Assembly: GCA_022578605.1 (NCBI GenBank)
Contig: MU394058.1
Location: forward strand, 744,001 to 808,000
Source of the DNA: Camillea tinctor
Lineage: Eukaryota; Ascomycota; Sordariomycetes; Xylariales; Xylariaceae
Direction of reading: 5' to 3'
Length of the DNA: 64,000 nt
The notes below the pieces were generated by a model. That model did no database searches. It saw nothing but the letters and a program-made list of their open reading frames with translations, and was not told the DNA's origin. The position numbers and the translations under genes were made by a program. Positions 1 through 11,942 of the stretch are shown piece by piece (positions within the stretch are counted from its first letter, which is position 1; every line of letters starts with the position of its first letter).

Positions 1-3000
1 GTGCGCACGTCAGCGGGGAGGCGCGGCCAGCGGACGAACAGCAGCGTGCCCGCAAGCACGAGCACCATGAAGCACACAATGGCGACGGACAGCCACGTGC
101 ATACCATGTGCGTCGGCCACGTCTGAGCCACGGCGTACGGCACGTTGGCCAACAGGATGGGGAGGAACTCGGAGAAGATTGCCGCAAGGGCCACGACGCC
201 CATGAGCGCGTGTCGTCGGCGGAAGGCCGCCCACAGGCCCGAGAAGCAGTTCGTCGGCGGGGAGATCAGGATTGTGCGCTGGGCGGGCTGCGGCGAGTGG
301 GCCATGATTTGGTACGGGCTGATAGCGGCGACACCTGAGTTCTTCAGTCAGTTTTCCGTGTGCCCAAACTCTGAAGCTGGGGACCGTGGCTGAAATCAAA
401 GAGAAGGAAAAGGGGGGAGGGATGAGATATGTAGCATACCGCCGAACATCGCGCCCCAGAGGAACGTGATCACGACCCCGACAGCCGTGAATAGTAGCCG
501 TATCCAGACAGACTCGCTGTCCATGAACTCCTCGAAGGGAGCATACACGTGCGGGTTATTGTAGTACACTATCAGCGCCAGCAGCCCGCACAGAAGCACG
601 AGGAAGACCCCCCGGCCGACAAACCCTAGCATGAAGAACGGCGAGGCGTCATCGCAGAACCCGCACCGAGCATCCCGTTTCTTCTTCTTCGCGCCCCTTC
701 TCCCCACGCAAGACACCCGTCGCCTCCCCTTCCCCCACCACCACCTCCTTTTCCTCTCCTCCCTCTCCCCCCTCCTAACCACCACAATCCCATACCTCAC
801 CTCCGCCCCCTCCCTAAACCACCCCAACCTAAACCCGCACCCCTCAAACGCCCTCTCCACCTCCTCGCTCGTCACCATCCCCTCCTTTTCCCCCTCCCCC
901 CTCAACCCCCCCAACACCCTCCTCACCTCCTTATTCGAAACCAACGCCCCGATCCCCGCAATGCTCCAGGGCCCGCACCGCACGCCGGACCGCCACCTCC
1001 TCAGCGCAGCCGCCAGCACGAGCAGCAAGCCCGCCATGCCCGCCAGCAGCCCCTGCGCCCGCCGCGCCGGCCCCAGCGACGCGCCGAGCGTGAGCGCGCA
1101 GTTCGCGTTGCCGCGGCCCAGGTCGCAGTCCCCGTGGCGCGCGACGCGGAGCGCGCCGGCGGAGAGCGGGGTCAGGGCGGCGGAGGCGGCGACGAGCAGT
1201 GCGCTGAGGAGCCCCGGCCAGGTCCGCGCGGGGGCGAGCACGTCGCGGGGCAGGCTGAGGACGCCGCCGGTGGTGGAGGCGCAGAGGGAGGAGGCGGCGG
1301 ATGCGGATGCGGAGTGGGCGAGGGCGTGGAAGGGCGCCAGCTGCCGCATGTGCAGGTCGATCATGCGCACGGGGATGGAGACCAGGCACGCCAGCAGCGT
1401 GCACGCGAACATGCCGGTGAAGTACTGCGCTTCGGTTATGGAGAAGCTTTGCACGATGGGCCCGCCGCCGGAGGGGGTTGTGGAGTTGCTGGGGGGTGGC
1501 GCGCTGGGGGTCGGAGATATGGTGAGGGTTGCGGTGGGGGAGCCGAGGGCGTTGGTGAGGGTGGTGGTTAGGGGTGCGCCTAGGCTACCATCACTCGTGG
1601 GGAGGGTGAGGGTTGCGATGGGGAGGCCGTTGGAGTCTGTGAGGGTGGTTGTTATGGATGATGCGAGGGAATTGTCGGGACTTGAGGGGGCAGGAGAAAG
1701 GAGTGCTGCTCCTCCGTTGGCTACTGTCTGGGTCTTGGTGGGCACGCCGTTGGAATCCGTGAGGGTGACCACGAAAGACGTAAACGGGTTGTCTAATGTT
1801 ACAGTTGCCGTAGGTGTTCCTCCCGAGTCGGTGAGGGTTGTAACTACGGGCTCGGGGAGGGAGGTGAGCGTGAAGGTCCCCGTAGGTCTCCCATCCCCAG
1901 CCTGCAGAATGGCGATTAGCGATAGAGAGCTTCTGCTCAGGGTTAGTGTTTCCGTTGGCGAGCCGGCGGCATCGGTGAGCGTGATCATCTCCGCAACTGG
2001 CTCGATCTCCTGTAAGTGGGTAGCTGTCGGTATACCATTGTCGTCCTTCATGGTGGTCAGATAGACTATAATCTCTAGTGACACCGTGCTAAAGGGATTC
2101 CCCAACGAGTCTGTAAGTACGGTTTCATCGATTAGTTTCAGGATCGAATTCGTATGGTGCAATGCTGGCCGTTGAGGATCATTCTGGCTCATCATAGTTG
2201 CAGGCAGCTGGGCAATGCTGGTCATTGGTGTCGGGAAAGGGGTGAGTTTATTGAGTGAAACATCGGGCGAGCTAGCTGGAGTATTGACGACTGTAACTGT
2301 CCTTCTACTTGAGCCATCATCATTACCTCCAGATGGCATAGGTTGATCTGTGATTTGTATACTACGACCATTGGTCGTCCCTGGATGGGGGGAAATATGT
2401 GGGCTTTCAATGATACTTCCTGGGTCGCCTGTGCTAGGGGAATCGGTAGGGACAACTGTCGGTTTCGGAGGTGTTATGGTATTTGGCGAGGGTGTAGTCG
2501 GCGGATCTGTTGTAGGCACTAATGGGACTTGATCGGTATTATTAAAAATTGTGCCGCTGAACGTGACGCTTCGTGATCCTAGCCCATTGAAGTCTGAGGA
2601 AGGAGGAATTCTGGCGTAATGCCAACCTTTCCATGTGAATATATCTCGTCCTGCTCCTTCGGAAGATGATACCTTCTGGTTACCCCATTTTTCGTTTGTT
2701 GAGTTAATGTTACTGGGGTCCTGTGCTGTACTCGTATTTCTATGTGCCGTTTTACCAACCCCCTTTTGTGGGAAACTAGATGTCTGGCAAGCTTTGGTGA
2801 TTGTTGAAGGCCTGTCTGCATGGATTCCCTGGGCCATTTCAAGAACGGCAACTCTATTAACATCCTGTTGAAATATTCCATTCTTAGGCTTATGCGAGCT
2901 AGTTGAGCTATCACTTCCCATCCGGGCCGTGGTCATAGGTGACGGTATCTGGGTTTGTCCAGATAATATGGCTTCGTTGACCTGACCATAGTGGACAGGT

Positions 3001-3410
3001 GTTTCAGAAGTCCTTGAAAGTATTTCTTGGTATCCAGCAGACAATACTGCATGAGCATACCTAGGCTTGCGGAACCTCAAGTCTTTTCGGTCGTGTCTAG
3101 TGTTGAGGTGAGGTTCGCTTCCATCGATAGGGAGGGTCCGTACAGCTAATTCAACCAACCCAACCAAAGTTATTAGGATCAATGCGAGACCAACTAAGAA
3201 CCACCACCTCAGTACCGCGGGCTTGTAGTTTGGTATTTCTTCTTCCTGGATATAGTATCGATCTTGTAGTGGCTGACTTCTTGTCGTTATGCTTGAGGGG
3301 TCCCCGTTTTGATCTTCGTCATCCTCAGTGTCAATCCGGATTAACAATGAATCATCCTCTGTTGGTATCCTCTCCAAATGGTTGTCATGATGATGTCTTG
3401 GTTTTCTCAT
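1..3410 (-). CDS. DUF3433-family multi-pass membrane protein, 3' end beyond window
   Basis: Exon 1 is 3410..440 and exon 2 is 334..1, which runs off the left edge. The intron 439..335 has donor GTATGC and acceptor CTCAG; joining restores MFGGVAAISPYQ in phase. The first in-frame ATG is at 3410; a GTG at 3431 is not used. At least 1,100 residues are visible. The acidic N-terminus precedes a membrane helix at about residues 67-90 (WWFLVGLALILI). A Ser/Thr/Pro-rich stalk follows, with at least five units of the type TLTDSxGxPTxT. Paired membrane segments (YFTGMFACTLLACLVSIPV, then GVFLVLLCGLLALIVYYN and LLFTAVGVVITFLWG) and further hydrophobic segments in exon 2 complete the part seen. This layout is that of fungal DUF3433 proteins, whose biochemical role is not established; a cell-surface or wall-associated role is inference. 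The 930-1400 stretch is very GC-rich, which opens spurious frames on both strands. Confidence 0.85.
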
Positions 3411-4827
3411 GGCCCTTTCCCATTGACTCACGTTAGCAGTAGACGCAAGGTTTTGATAACGATGGGAGACGTCTTCACTTAGAACATGGATGTTGAAAAG
3501 CTCATCGAGGCATGAAAAGTGTGTTTAAGTAGGTCAATGTATTTTATGAGGCTAGCTAAATGGGTATAATACAAAAAGGCCAACAGGGTATCACCTATAG
3601 CAAAGCCTTCTTAATATACCTACTGACTTCTTGAGGGATTTCAGACTAGTTGTGTCGATTTAGAATCAACAGCTCTCTCGCTAGTTGACTGGGGCGCAAG
3701 GTGTATAGACCTACATGAAGTTAAAATAGCATAGGTATATAATATGAAGATAGATATAGGAGATACCTGAAGTAAGAAAGGTGAATAATGTTACAATCGT
3801 TGCATGGTTTCTACCCCCACGTAGTTAGTACGAAAAGGAGACACCCCAAAATAGCCTCCTTTGTGTACCCATACGATTCAGCTTGATAGGTGAAGAAAGT
3901 GCATCTTCGGACAATAGTATTCATTATCTCACCGCAATGTATACATAACTAGAAACCCTGTAAAGATATCTTAGCCTCGCTTGGAATTGCCAATAACTTA
4001 TGCAAAGTGAGTGCAGTAAATGGCAGTCTGAATGGTAGCACTGCATCCGATAACCACAGCTATGCATTACCGAGACATATATAAAGAGCCTTACAGAAGC
4101 CACAGAAACTCTAGCCTTGTAGACTTCCAAGGTTACTATTTAAAACCCCTAACCTACCCTAATTAGTAAGACAGTAACATCTCACTCATAAAGTGACTGT
4201 AATAGGTTACATGGTTTGGTGGGAGAGGTCTTGGTAAGCTGTCAGAATACTATAAAGAAGCATGGAAGATTATCAAAATATGAGGGTTTCCGCTAACAAA
4301 ATGGCTACTGAAGCTGCGGCAGGGGAGAGAGCGGGGCGCGGTATTGGGATGGTTGCATTGGAAGCAGGCTTTTCTGCGTTTCGGGAGGCTGAATGAACAT
4401 ATTAGGCAAGAGATCAGCCATATTCGTGGGCAATTAATTTATATTAGCCCATCGAGTTGGAGTATGGCTCGCAGCGAGCCGTCCCTTACGGGCATGATTC
4501 TACAGGAGACTGTTGTCATGTGCTATTTAGCTTGGCAACAGCAAATAAGCAACGGTATGATCTTGACAGTATATATCTGTAGACCTAAGGAGAATGGGCT
4601 ATTTGTGGGTACAATAAGAAGTGACTGACCTACGTTGGAAGATTCGTTGGATAAAGTTAGCAAGTTACTATCTAAACGATTGTTGTCCATCGGAACTATA
4701 TACGCCAAACCACATGGTATCTGCCATTTCATCTTAGAAGCAAAAACAAAAACAACCAATGATGACATTGAACCTGCTCCATAAACCGCAAAATGCTAGA
4801 GGGGGGAAATATTCTCGTAAATCAGAT
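3411..4827. other. Intergenic, no gene seen
   Basis: This AT-rich spacer separates the DUF3433 gene start from the 3' end of the Zn2Cys6 regulator gene. It must hold the DUF3433 promoter (just above 3410) and the regulator's 3' UTR (just below 4828). The short frames at 3924-4130, 4344-4628 and 4523-4768 show no recognisable family, codon bias or splice continuity. I see no RNA gene or repeat. Confidence 0.6.
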
Positions 4828-7826
4828 TCAGGGATGCCCTCCCCAACCCATAGCCAAATTTGAGCCGTCTATATTATTGTTATCATAAATGCCCATATTC
4901 AAGCACATATCGATGTCCATCATGCCTTCGTTCTCGAGAACGTCCATTAATTCAACTTGCTGTGCCTGGCTCAGACTCCCTTGTCTCCCTGGCAAACCAT
5001 CGGGGAAGTCTAGGTGTCTACTGTCCATTCCGCCAAAGCCTCTAGAACCTTGCGTATCGCCCCAGAAGCCTCCACCCATGCCACCAAATGCGTAGGGAGA
5101 GATGAATGGCGGCGGTGGATTGAACCAGTCTGTCACTGTCGTCGCCTCTGGTAATGGGCGCTGGCCTGGTAGATGGTGCTGAGGTGGTAGAGGGGGAATA
5201 GTAAAAGGAGCTGGATGTGGACGATGCTGTTGGGAATACCCATTAGACACAACCGTCTCGGCCGGAGAGCTCTGCGGTAGACTCTGAGTGGGCAGTAGAG
5301 GAGTGGCAAGAAGTGGTGTGCTCATGGTAGGAGTAGTTATAGAATTTGGAGGTAGTGATTCTGGAGGTGTTGGCAAATGCTGCGGCGGCGATAAAAATGG
5401 TGGGGAGACAGCAGTAACTTCCGAAGCTGGTGGACTGATATCTTCTGGGGACGGATCAGCCTGCGTGAAGTCTGGGGGGAAATAGCTAAACCTGCGTCCC
5501 GTGGCATCACTGGAGGCCGGGTTTAGGAAGATGGAATTGGATCTGAATGTGGGTTGAGGTGGGAAAGAGCTGTCAAGGTTATAGTTCATCTCTTCGGGAG
5601 TTGAGCCAAAGACGTAACCAAAGTGAGGAGGATTAAAGCCGGAGCCCCCTGGTTTCGCCATTGGTGTAGCACTGGCATCAGAAGCAGGGGAGTCAGGACC
5701 GGTCTGCGACGGAGGCGTGTTGTAAGAGCTTGAGTTAGACAGCCCTGGCGTTTCGTTTGATTCGTAACTTTGAAGGCAAGCCTTGGCGAAGGTAGAATAG
5801 AGCTGAGAAGCTGCTGCAGTTCCTGGCCACCGTTCAACGCACTGATCAATGATATCCAGCGAGATATTTATGAGCTCCTGCACTTCATCTCTACTATGTT
5901 GTGCCCGAATATCTGGATAGGTTACCGTCCATAGAATGGTGTTCAAGGACATGTATAGCGTAAGTAGGAAGACCCATGTGATGTCGACCGCGGCAGCCAT
6001 CATTTGCTTGCTTGAGATATTGACCACAAAGGCAGCCGAATCGAAGCACTTTTTAGCTGACTGGACTGACGGTTTGGGGACTTGGGGTGATGGCCGGTGG
6101 AGAGTTACCATCATGGTATGGTATCTTCCAGTAAACCTATGATCATATATATTAGTCTTGAGCACCCCTAGACGGATTGTTATATGCTGAGAACATACCA
6201 TGGCTTGCACCACAGGGGATTTTCAGGTGATGATCTCAGCCATTCGTCCATCTTGGCTTCCATCTGCATGAACCATGGGTGCTGATCGCTTCGAGGCTCA
6301 GGGAGTTTCTTCTCGTATAAGACTCTACGTATTTCAGCCTGATGCAGTCGCATTTTGCAAAAATGGATAGCAACTAGCTTTTTCTCGTCTGGGGGGCCAG
6401 GGATTATTCCGTTTTCGGAGATGTTCGCGTCCGGTACGGTCTCGAAGAACTTGATATCAACGATGTCGTTGGTCTTAGCGAAACCGTTAGGTCGACCCAT
6501 ACTTTGTGCTAAGCCAAATTCCATACACGTCACAACCCAGCTTAGTCGCCGCCGCATATCTAATGTCATGGGATCGTTGGCGCCTATGGCAATGGTTTTC
6601 TCGTCGGCAAGGCCAAGTTGTTGGCATATTCTGGTGGCGAGTCCGATAATGTAGTAGACAGCCGTACGGGTAGGCGTCAGAAGCGAATATTGGCCGACAA
6701 GAACAAGACATTGGAGAGTCTTTAAGTCTTTGGGTCTGACGACATCTTCGAAAAATTTCATCGCCGCAAGATAATAACTATCCGCAAGACCTGCGTAGGT
6801 GGTGTCTAACTTCTGCATGCTGATCGCCATGGCCAGCCTCACGATGAAGTTCTCGTATGGATCTCGACTGCCATTGTAAACGTTTCCGATTGCCTGGGAT
6901 AGTACCCTCTCGTGGATTGTAGGACAGAATACTTGGGCTATATAAGGAGGGGGGAAACAAATTAACTAGGTGTCTTGTCATGGCAATATCTGGAGGTGCT
7001 AGGTTAGCTCACCACGTTGATGGAAAACCTCCATCAGCTTATCAGCGATGCCTCTGCTCGGCAAGTTCGGAGCGGCAACGGCACTGAGAATGGGATAGCT
7101 CTTCTTCCGGGACGACATGGGAGGTGGTCTACTGAAGGACTGGGACCTAGGCTCGGTGGGGAGGGACCACATAGTCTGGCGCCTCTCTTTTACTTCAGGT
7201 ATCAACTCGGATATGCGCTTCGAGTCGGTGTACCGCTTCGATTCTTCCATTAGGATGCGGGTCATGGCGATACCACTCGAGGGGCCGAGGTATCTGGGGG
7301 TCTCGTCTGTTTCGCTCAGGCGCACCAGGCCGCCGGGGCGGATAAAGTCTTCGTGATCTTTGGGGTAATCGCCGTCGTCGGTATATTGATCGAGCTCAGC
7401 CTCGAGGGCCCGTACTTTTTCTTGAAGTTTGACGACATAGTACCGGCTGATTTTCTTGCCCTTGGTGGTATCGAAGTATTCACAGGTAGAGCCTGAACGT
7501 TCGCACGGCAAGCAGCGAGGCAAGGTGGGATCGCACCGTGTTTTCCGCTATATCCAACCAAGTCAGTCTGTCAGTCCCTCGCATTGTGGTGTCTTTTGTA
7601 TCTTTTGTATCTTCTGTATCTTTCTTCGTTTGGGAAATTGTTTGGTATTCACCTGGCGACAACGGCAACATGCCGTAAGAGTATGTGCGATACGGTGCGA
7701 GGCTTCGTTGCTCCCTTGATCCTCGACTTTCACAGCCTTCCTCGGTCCTTGGGACATATGCTGGGGAATTCGCTGGGGATAGGCTCGGAAGCCTTCCACC
7801 TGACGGAAGACATTCGAGACATCCAT
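4828..7826 (-). CDS. Zn2Cys6 (Gal4-type) transcription factor with Fungal_trans domain
   Basis: Four exons: 7826..7653, 7547..7013, 6937..6199 and 6136..4828, giving 918 residues. The introns (105, 75 and 62 bp) are all GT-AG and keep phase. ATG 7826 is the first in-frame ATG; a TTG two codons upstream is ignored. The binuclear zinc cluster has Cys53, 56, 63, 70, 73 and 80 with spacing C-x2-C-x6-C-x6-C-x2-C-x6-C, and the first intron falls inside it. A linker and a short leucine-rich coiled coil follow (VVKLQEKVRALEAELD). The middle region (AMAISMQKLDTTYAGLADSYY, then RRLSWVVTCMEFGLAQSMGRP) matches the fungal-specific regulatory domain. The last 300 residues are Pro/Ser/Gln-rich and end in an acidic NNxIDG tail, typical of an activation region. 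It should bind CGG-type sites in the nucleus. Its target pathway cannot be told from sequence. Confidence 0.9.
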
Positions 7827-9517
7827 GGGCAAACTTGTTGTATCGGTTCTTGTCTCCTTTGTTCAGCTGCTTGAGCAGTGGGACCGAAGCTTTTTGACCT
7901 AACCCGCTCGAACGCGGGGGGATCAATTGGTGGTTGCGCGCAATCCACGAGTTGGTCTTAGTGTCTTATGTCTTATGTCTTGTGCCTTGTCTCTCTCGTT
8001 TACTATTGTATGCTAGGGGGGCAAAGAATAAAATAAAAGGGGAGAGCGATAATAGAAGTTAAAGTAGTCTAACAAGAATGGTTAAAGGTAGAAAATAGTT
8101 AAAGAAGGGAAGACATATATCTTACAACATTATCCTGAACTATGTATGTGTGTATGTAGGTAGGTATGTAGTGTAAATGTGGATATGGATATGTATGTAG
8201 GTGTAGATATTAAAGACAAGGGTAAAAAAAAAAAAAGGGAAAAGTGACAAAAAGATTACGATGACAAGTTTTAAGTTGCGCCTCGCCGAGTCCGATCCAA
8301 GTCTAATCCCCAAAGTCTCAAGTCTTACCTTCCCTAAGTCCCCAGTCCCCAGTTCCCAAATCCCAAATCCCAGTATCCCAGTCCCGCAATCCGTCATGTG
8401 TTATGTGTGTCGTACCTACCTAAAGGCCGCGCTGGGGGACGGAGGTATCCAGCCCGCCGATTGGTCCACGGCTACTTGTTACAGTTACAGGGCAGTTTTG
8501 AAAGTATTGAATTTGTATGTCACAAATACATAGGTACAATACCTAACCTAACAATCTTTAACTCTACTAGGTACATAGTAGTTTATAAAGTCTCTATATA
8601 ACTAACGGTTTACTCTATAAATTTAGACTCAACTGTTCGGTGGTTTCAAATCAGAATCCCTTATTAGCGTACTGCAATTGTAACGGCAAATCCCAGAAGA
8701 AAAAAGATATGGACCTTTCATGGGATTTAGCTGGAAGACTAGTATACCATTATGTACCTACATAAGCACAAGCTTGGTAAGGCTAGAAGCTGAGGGGGTT
8801 CTTTAGTAGTAAAGAGTAATGTAGGAAGACATGGGTCTAGTCTACGTACCATATTGTATACACGCACATGTAACTAGGTACTTAGCTACATTATAGTTCA
8901 ACTAGGCAAGTTTAGGAGGAGTGGGAGGGGAGGGGAACCAAAACCCCCCTCTCCCCCCCCCCCCAAGGCTTTAATAGGTATGCATGTGGATTTTTCTATG
9001 TCCCCTGTTAAAGCCGGGAATCGTTCTTCGCCGATGACGCTATAATTGGAAATTCTGCTTGGGATTTGTCTAAGTGCAACGTCGGTCCCCGAAAGAGAAG
9101 AAGAAGAAAGGGGTTTACATGTACTAGAATAAATTTTATGGGTAAATACCACCTAGTATTCCGTATCAATTCAGAAAGCATGAAATACCCAACTTACAAC
9201 GACGATCAATGGTTTACTAGCCTCAACGCACAACATCCATCAAAGGAGGGGGAAAAGGGGGTTACAACATGTATGCACAATTCTGTACACAACTACTAAA
9301 TGTTCTGAATGGATAGGACTACACGGACTAGAATATTTCTTTTAAATTACCTTTTTTTAAAAAGCAACCCAAACACATAAGATATTAGGTAGGTTACCTC
9401 TATATAGTATGGTTTAGTCTTAAATACTTACCTATTAGTATTTAATTACTCGAATGAAGTAAGAAAAAAAAGGAGATCGACCAACGAAGGTTACTGGAGA
9501 TCTAGGAAAGAGAAGTT
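7827..9517. other. Intergenic: regulator promoter and low-complexity sequence
   Basis: This holds the 5' region of the Zn2Cys6 gene below it. It includes a degenerate tandem run of AGTCCC/AAATCCC-like units at about 8315-8390 and a GTATG/GGATAT-rich stretch at about 8140-8215. A C13-type homopolymer lies near 8950. The small frames at 8140-8397, 8261-8533 and 8898-9152 are low-complexity or unrecognised. No gene is called. Confidence 0.55.
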
Positions 9518-9522
9518 AAAAA
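9518..9522 (-). terminator. Pol III terminator of tRNA-Cys
   Basis: On the minus strand, five consecutive T residues begin eight bases past the tRNA 3' end. This is the expected RNA polymerase III stop signal. Confidence 0.6.
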
Positions 9523-9529
9523 GTTAGAG

Positions 9530-9616
9530 AGGACCGAACGCGGGTCGAACGCGTGACCTTAGGATAACTGTTTTGAGGAACTGCAATCCCACGCTCTACC
9601 GCTGAGCTACCGATCC
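9530..9616 (-). tRNA. tRNA-Cys(GCA): tRNA-Cys (anticodon GCA) with 15-nt intron
   Basis: The cloverleaf folds completely by eye. The acceptor stem is GGATCGG with TCGGTCC (T-G and G-T wobbles). The D stem is GCTC/GAGC. The anticodon stem is TGGGA with TCCTA (one G-T), and the loop carries GCA at 9584-9582. The T stem is ACGCG/CGCGT with loop TTCGACC. The discriminator base is T (U73), a known identity element of tRNA-Cys. Between position 37 (G9581) and position 38 (A9565) lie 15 extra bases (9580-9566), the canonical site for a nuclear tRNA intron removed by the tRNA splicing endonuclease. The mature length without CCA is 72 nt. It stands alone in a long gene-free stretch. Confidence 0.95.
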
Positions 9617-11942
9617 TTGCTTGGGAATTTGTGTAGTTTATTATAGCTTATAGCTAAAACTAAAGCGTTGTGTTAGTTTAGCCACATTTTGCTTCGACTG
9701 CGACTGCCTTATTAGTATTCCATCATACTGTACTAATATTTTCTGTTTTGTTGAAATTCCAATTCACGGAATACACTAGCCTACTTTGGGTTTGGTCAGC
9801 TAATAATTAGCCGCTCAATTCTAGGTTAGAGGCTTGTGCTCGCCGCTGCCTTGGCTCTAGGTTAAGGGCTCTAAGCTGTACTCCGAGCGCTAATCGATCA
9901 CTACCACGAATGGGTATGTACATACGGACTACAGTACATTAGCCCTAGATCAATACGACCGTTTCGGGACCTGAGCGTTAATTACGTAGGCCTGAGCCAA
10001 GTAAACATACACTATATTCATGATAACCACTGCACGTATCACGCCAATGGGGAGTGAAATACCCCTGACCATCTGAAAAGTTCCCTGCACCGGTGGTTAG
10101 GAACAAGAAGGGGGGAAGAAGCGGAACTGACGCCGAGAACACGGAAGACGCAGCTTTTTTTTTTTTTTTTTTAAACACAGCCTACAGATACGCTACGGAT
10201 GTACGTAATTGCATATTATAGACTATATATATCTTGTTATATAGGTGAGGAATAATCAGACTTTACGAGGCTCATATCTTCACTTCACGGTTTAGTCAAC
10301 CTAGCATGTAGGTAACCTGTATTACGTGCGAGATGACTAGACATACATAATCTACTTCGTCAACTAACCTTAAGGTACGTAAGGTACGTACGTAAAGTGA
10401 GAAAGAAGAAAGGCTTGACCTATACGTAACTAAGTACGGACCGTGCAAATATAGTCGTAGTACCTAATTGATTGACATGATTTGAGTCTAAAACTCTTTT
10501 GTAGTTTATCTATTCGTGTATATATTCGTATAAATATATTGGTGTTGCCTTGATTTTGACTATAGGAGAAGACAAGGTCTATTATAGTCAATCCGTATTG
10601 ATCAATTGATGTATTGAACTAGGGTAAGTTGCTTTACTTTTACTACGTAACCTATGATAATATGTATATAAAGTTATGTCAAGTGTGTAGGTCAAGTATG
10701 TACGTATTGATGTATGTAACATGAACCAACCTATGTATTATGTTACTCCACCAAGAAGCACAGTTAGCTTACTGAGGTCTCAGCAGCACTTGCACTTGCA
10801 CTTGCACTGGCATTGGCACTTGTACTTGCACACTCACACCTTTTTTTTTCCCCCCAAAGAACCAGGTTACCCATCATACAAGACAGGATTGAGTTTTCTA
10901 GGTTAGTTAGTACTCCTTCTATCAACCGTCTTCCCACCCCCACTCGGTGCCACCGTCGTCACGTTTCCTCCCCCCCTTCCCCCCCTTACCTTACTTACTC
11001 TTTAACCAACTTTACCTTTACCTTGTGCTGCTCGTCCACGTAAGGGTAGATTAAACCTTTAGTAGAATTGATAACCTAGTCCCGTCTACGTCTACGACTA
11101 CCACTACGACTACCTGCATACCTAAACTACTAACCTAACCTAGTACCTACACACACTTATATACATACATCTACATCCATGACCATACATTGACCTACAT
11201 ACCTACATAACACAACATCCATACATTCTGGTGCGTAAGGTTGAGTCTTTTTGATGACACAGACCCAGACCCACGCCACGCATATTATTACCCTCTTGGT
11301 TTTGGTCAGGTTCTCTGCCCATCATACAACTTATCTGTCTCATTCGACCGTCGATCTGAGGCTCTGAAGGAGGAAAAACAGAAAAAAAAAAAGAAAGAAA
11401 GAAAGAAAAGAAAAACCATTCACATGCAGAGATCGCATAATACCTAAGCAGAACATATCATATTATCTCCAAGGCTGTGTGTGTGTGTGTGTCATAAGAC
11501 GATAATAATATATCGGATAGCCTTGTTCTTCTTCCCGCAGACTCGCCTTACCTAGCCATCGAATGCTAGGACTCTCTTTTATTAATTTACAAGCCCAGTA
11601 TCATACTTGTTTCGTCTTTGCTTGTTAGGCGAATCCTACATACATACCTATTCCTACCGCCGCCTACCAGTAGATAGGGCATCGCATCACATCGCATCGC
11701 ATCAGCGGGGCACCGAGACCAATCTCAGCATCGAACAACCCCGCCGCTTGTCAGGAATCCTAGCTTGACCAGACAGACGCAGACAGACGCAGACCAGACT
11801 GGAAACTGGAAACTGTTATTATAGTCTCTTAAGGCTCACTCCACCTGGACCTGGAACCTGCGCTGTTCTTACCCGATTCTTTTCTTTTGCCTAGAAAGGG
11901 CCAGCTTATGCAACGCTTGACCATTTGCAGCCGTCTGCTACG
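9617..11942. repeat. Intergenic with simple repeats
   Basis: No gene is seen between the tRNA and the second regulator. The stretch holds a poly-T run at 10155-10172, a hexamer repeat of the TTGCAC type at about 10786-10836, an A/G-rich tract at about 11382-11415, a GT run near 11478-11492, and CATCG/CGCAGACAGA repeats at about 11685-11800. Words such as GTACGTA and TACCTA recur throughout. The part just upstream of 11943 must contain the regulator's promoter. Confidence 0.55.

Noticed and set aside
631..2064. 477-codon plus-strand frame opposite the DUF3433 gene
   Set aside because: The minus-strand translation has membrane helices, repeats and a phase-true intron; the plus frame is its complement.
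4141..4165. CCCTAA-like words suggesting telomeric sequence
   Set aside because: Only two or three imperfect units with no array.
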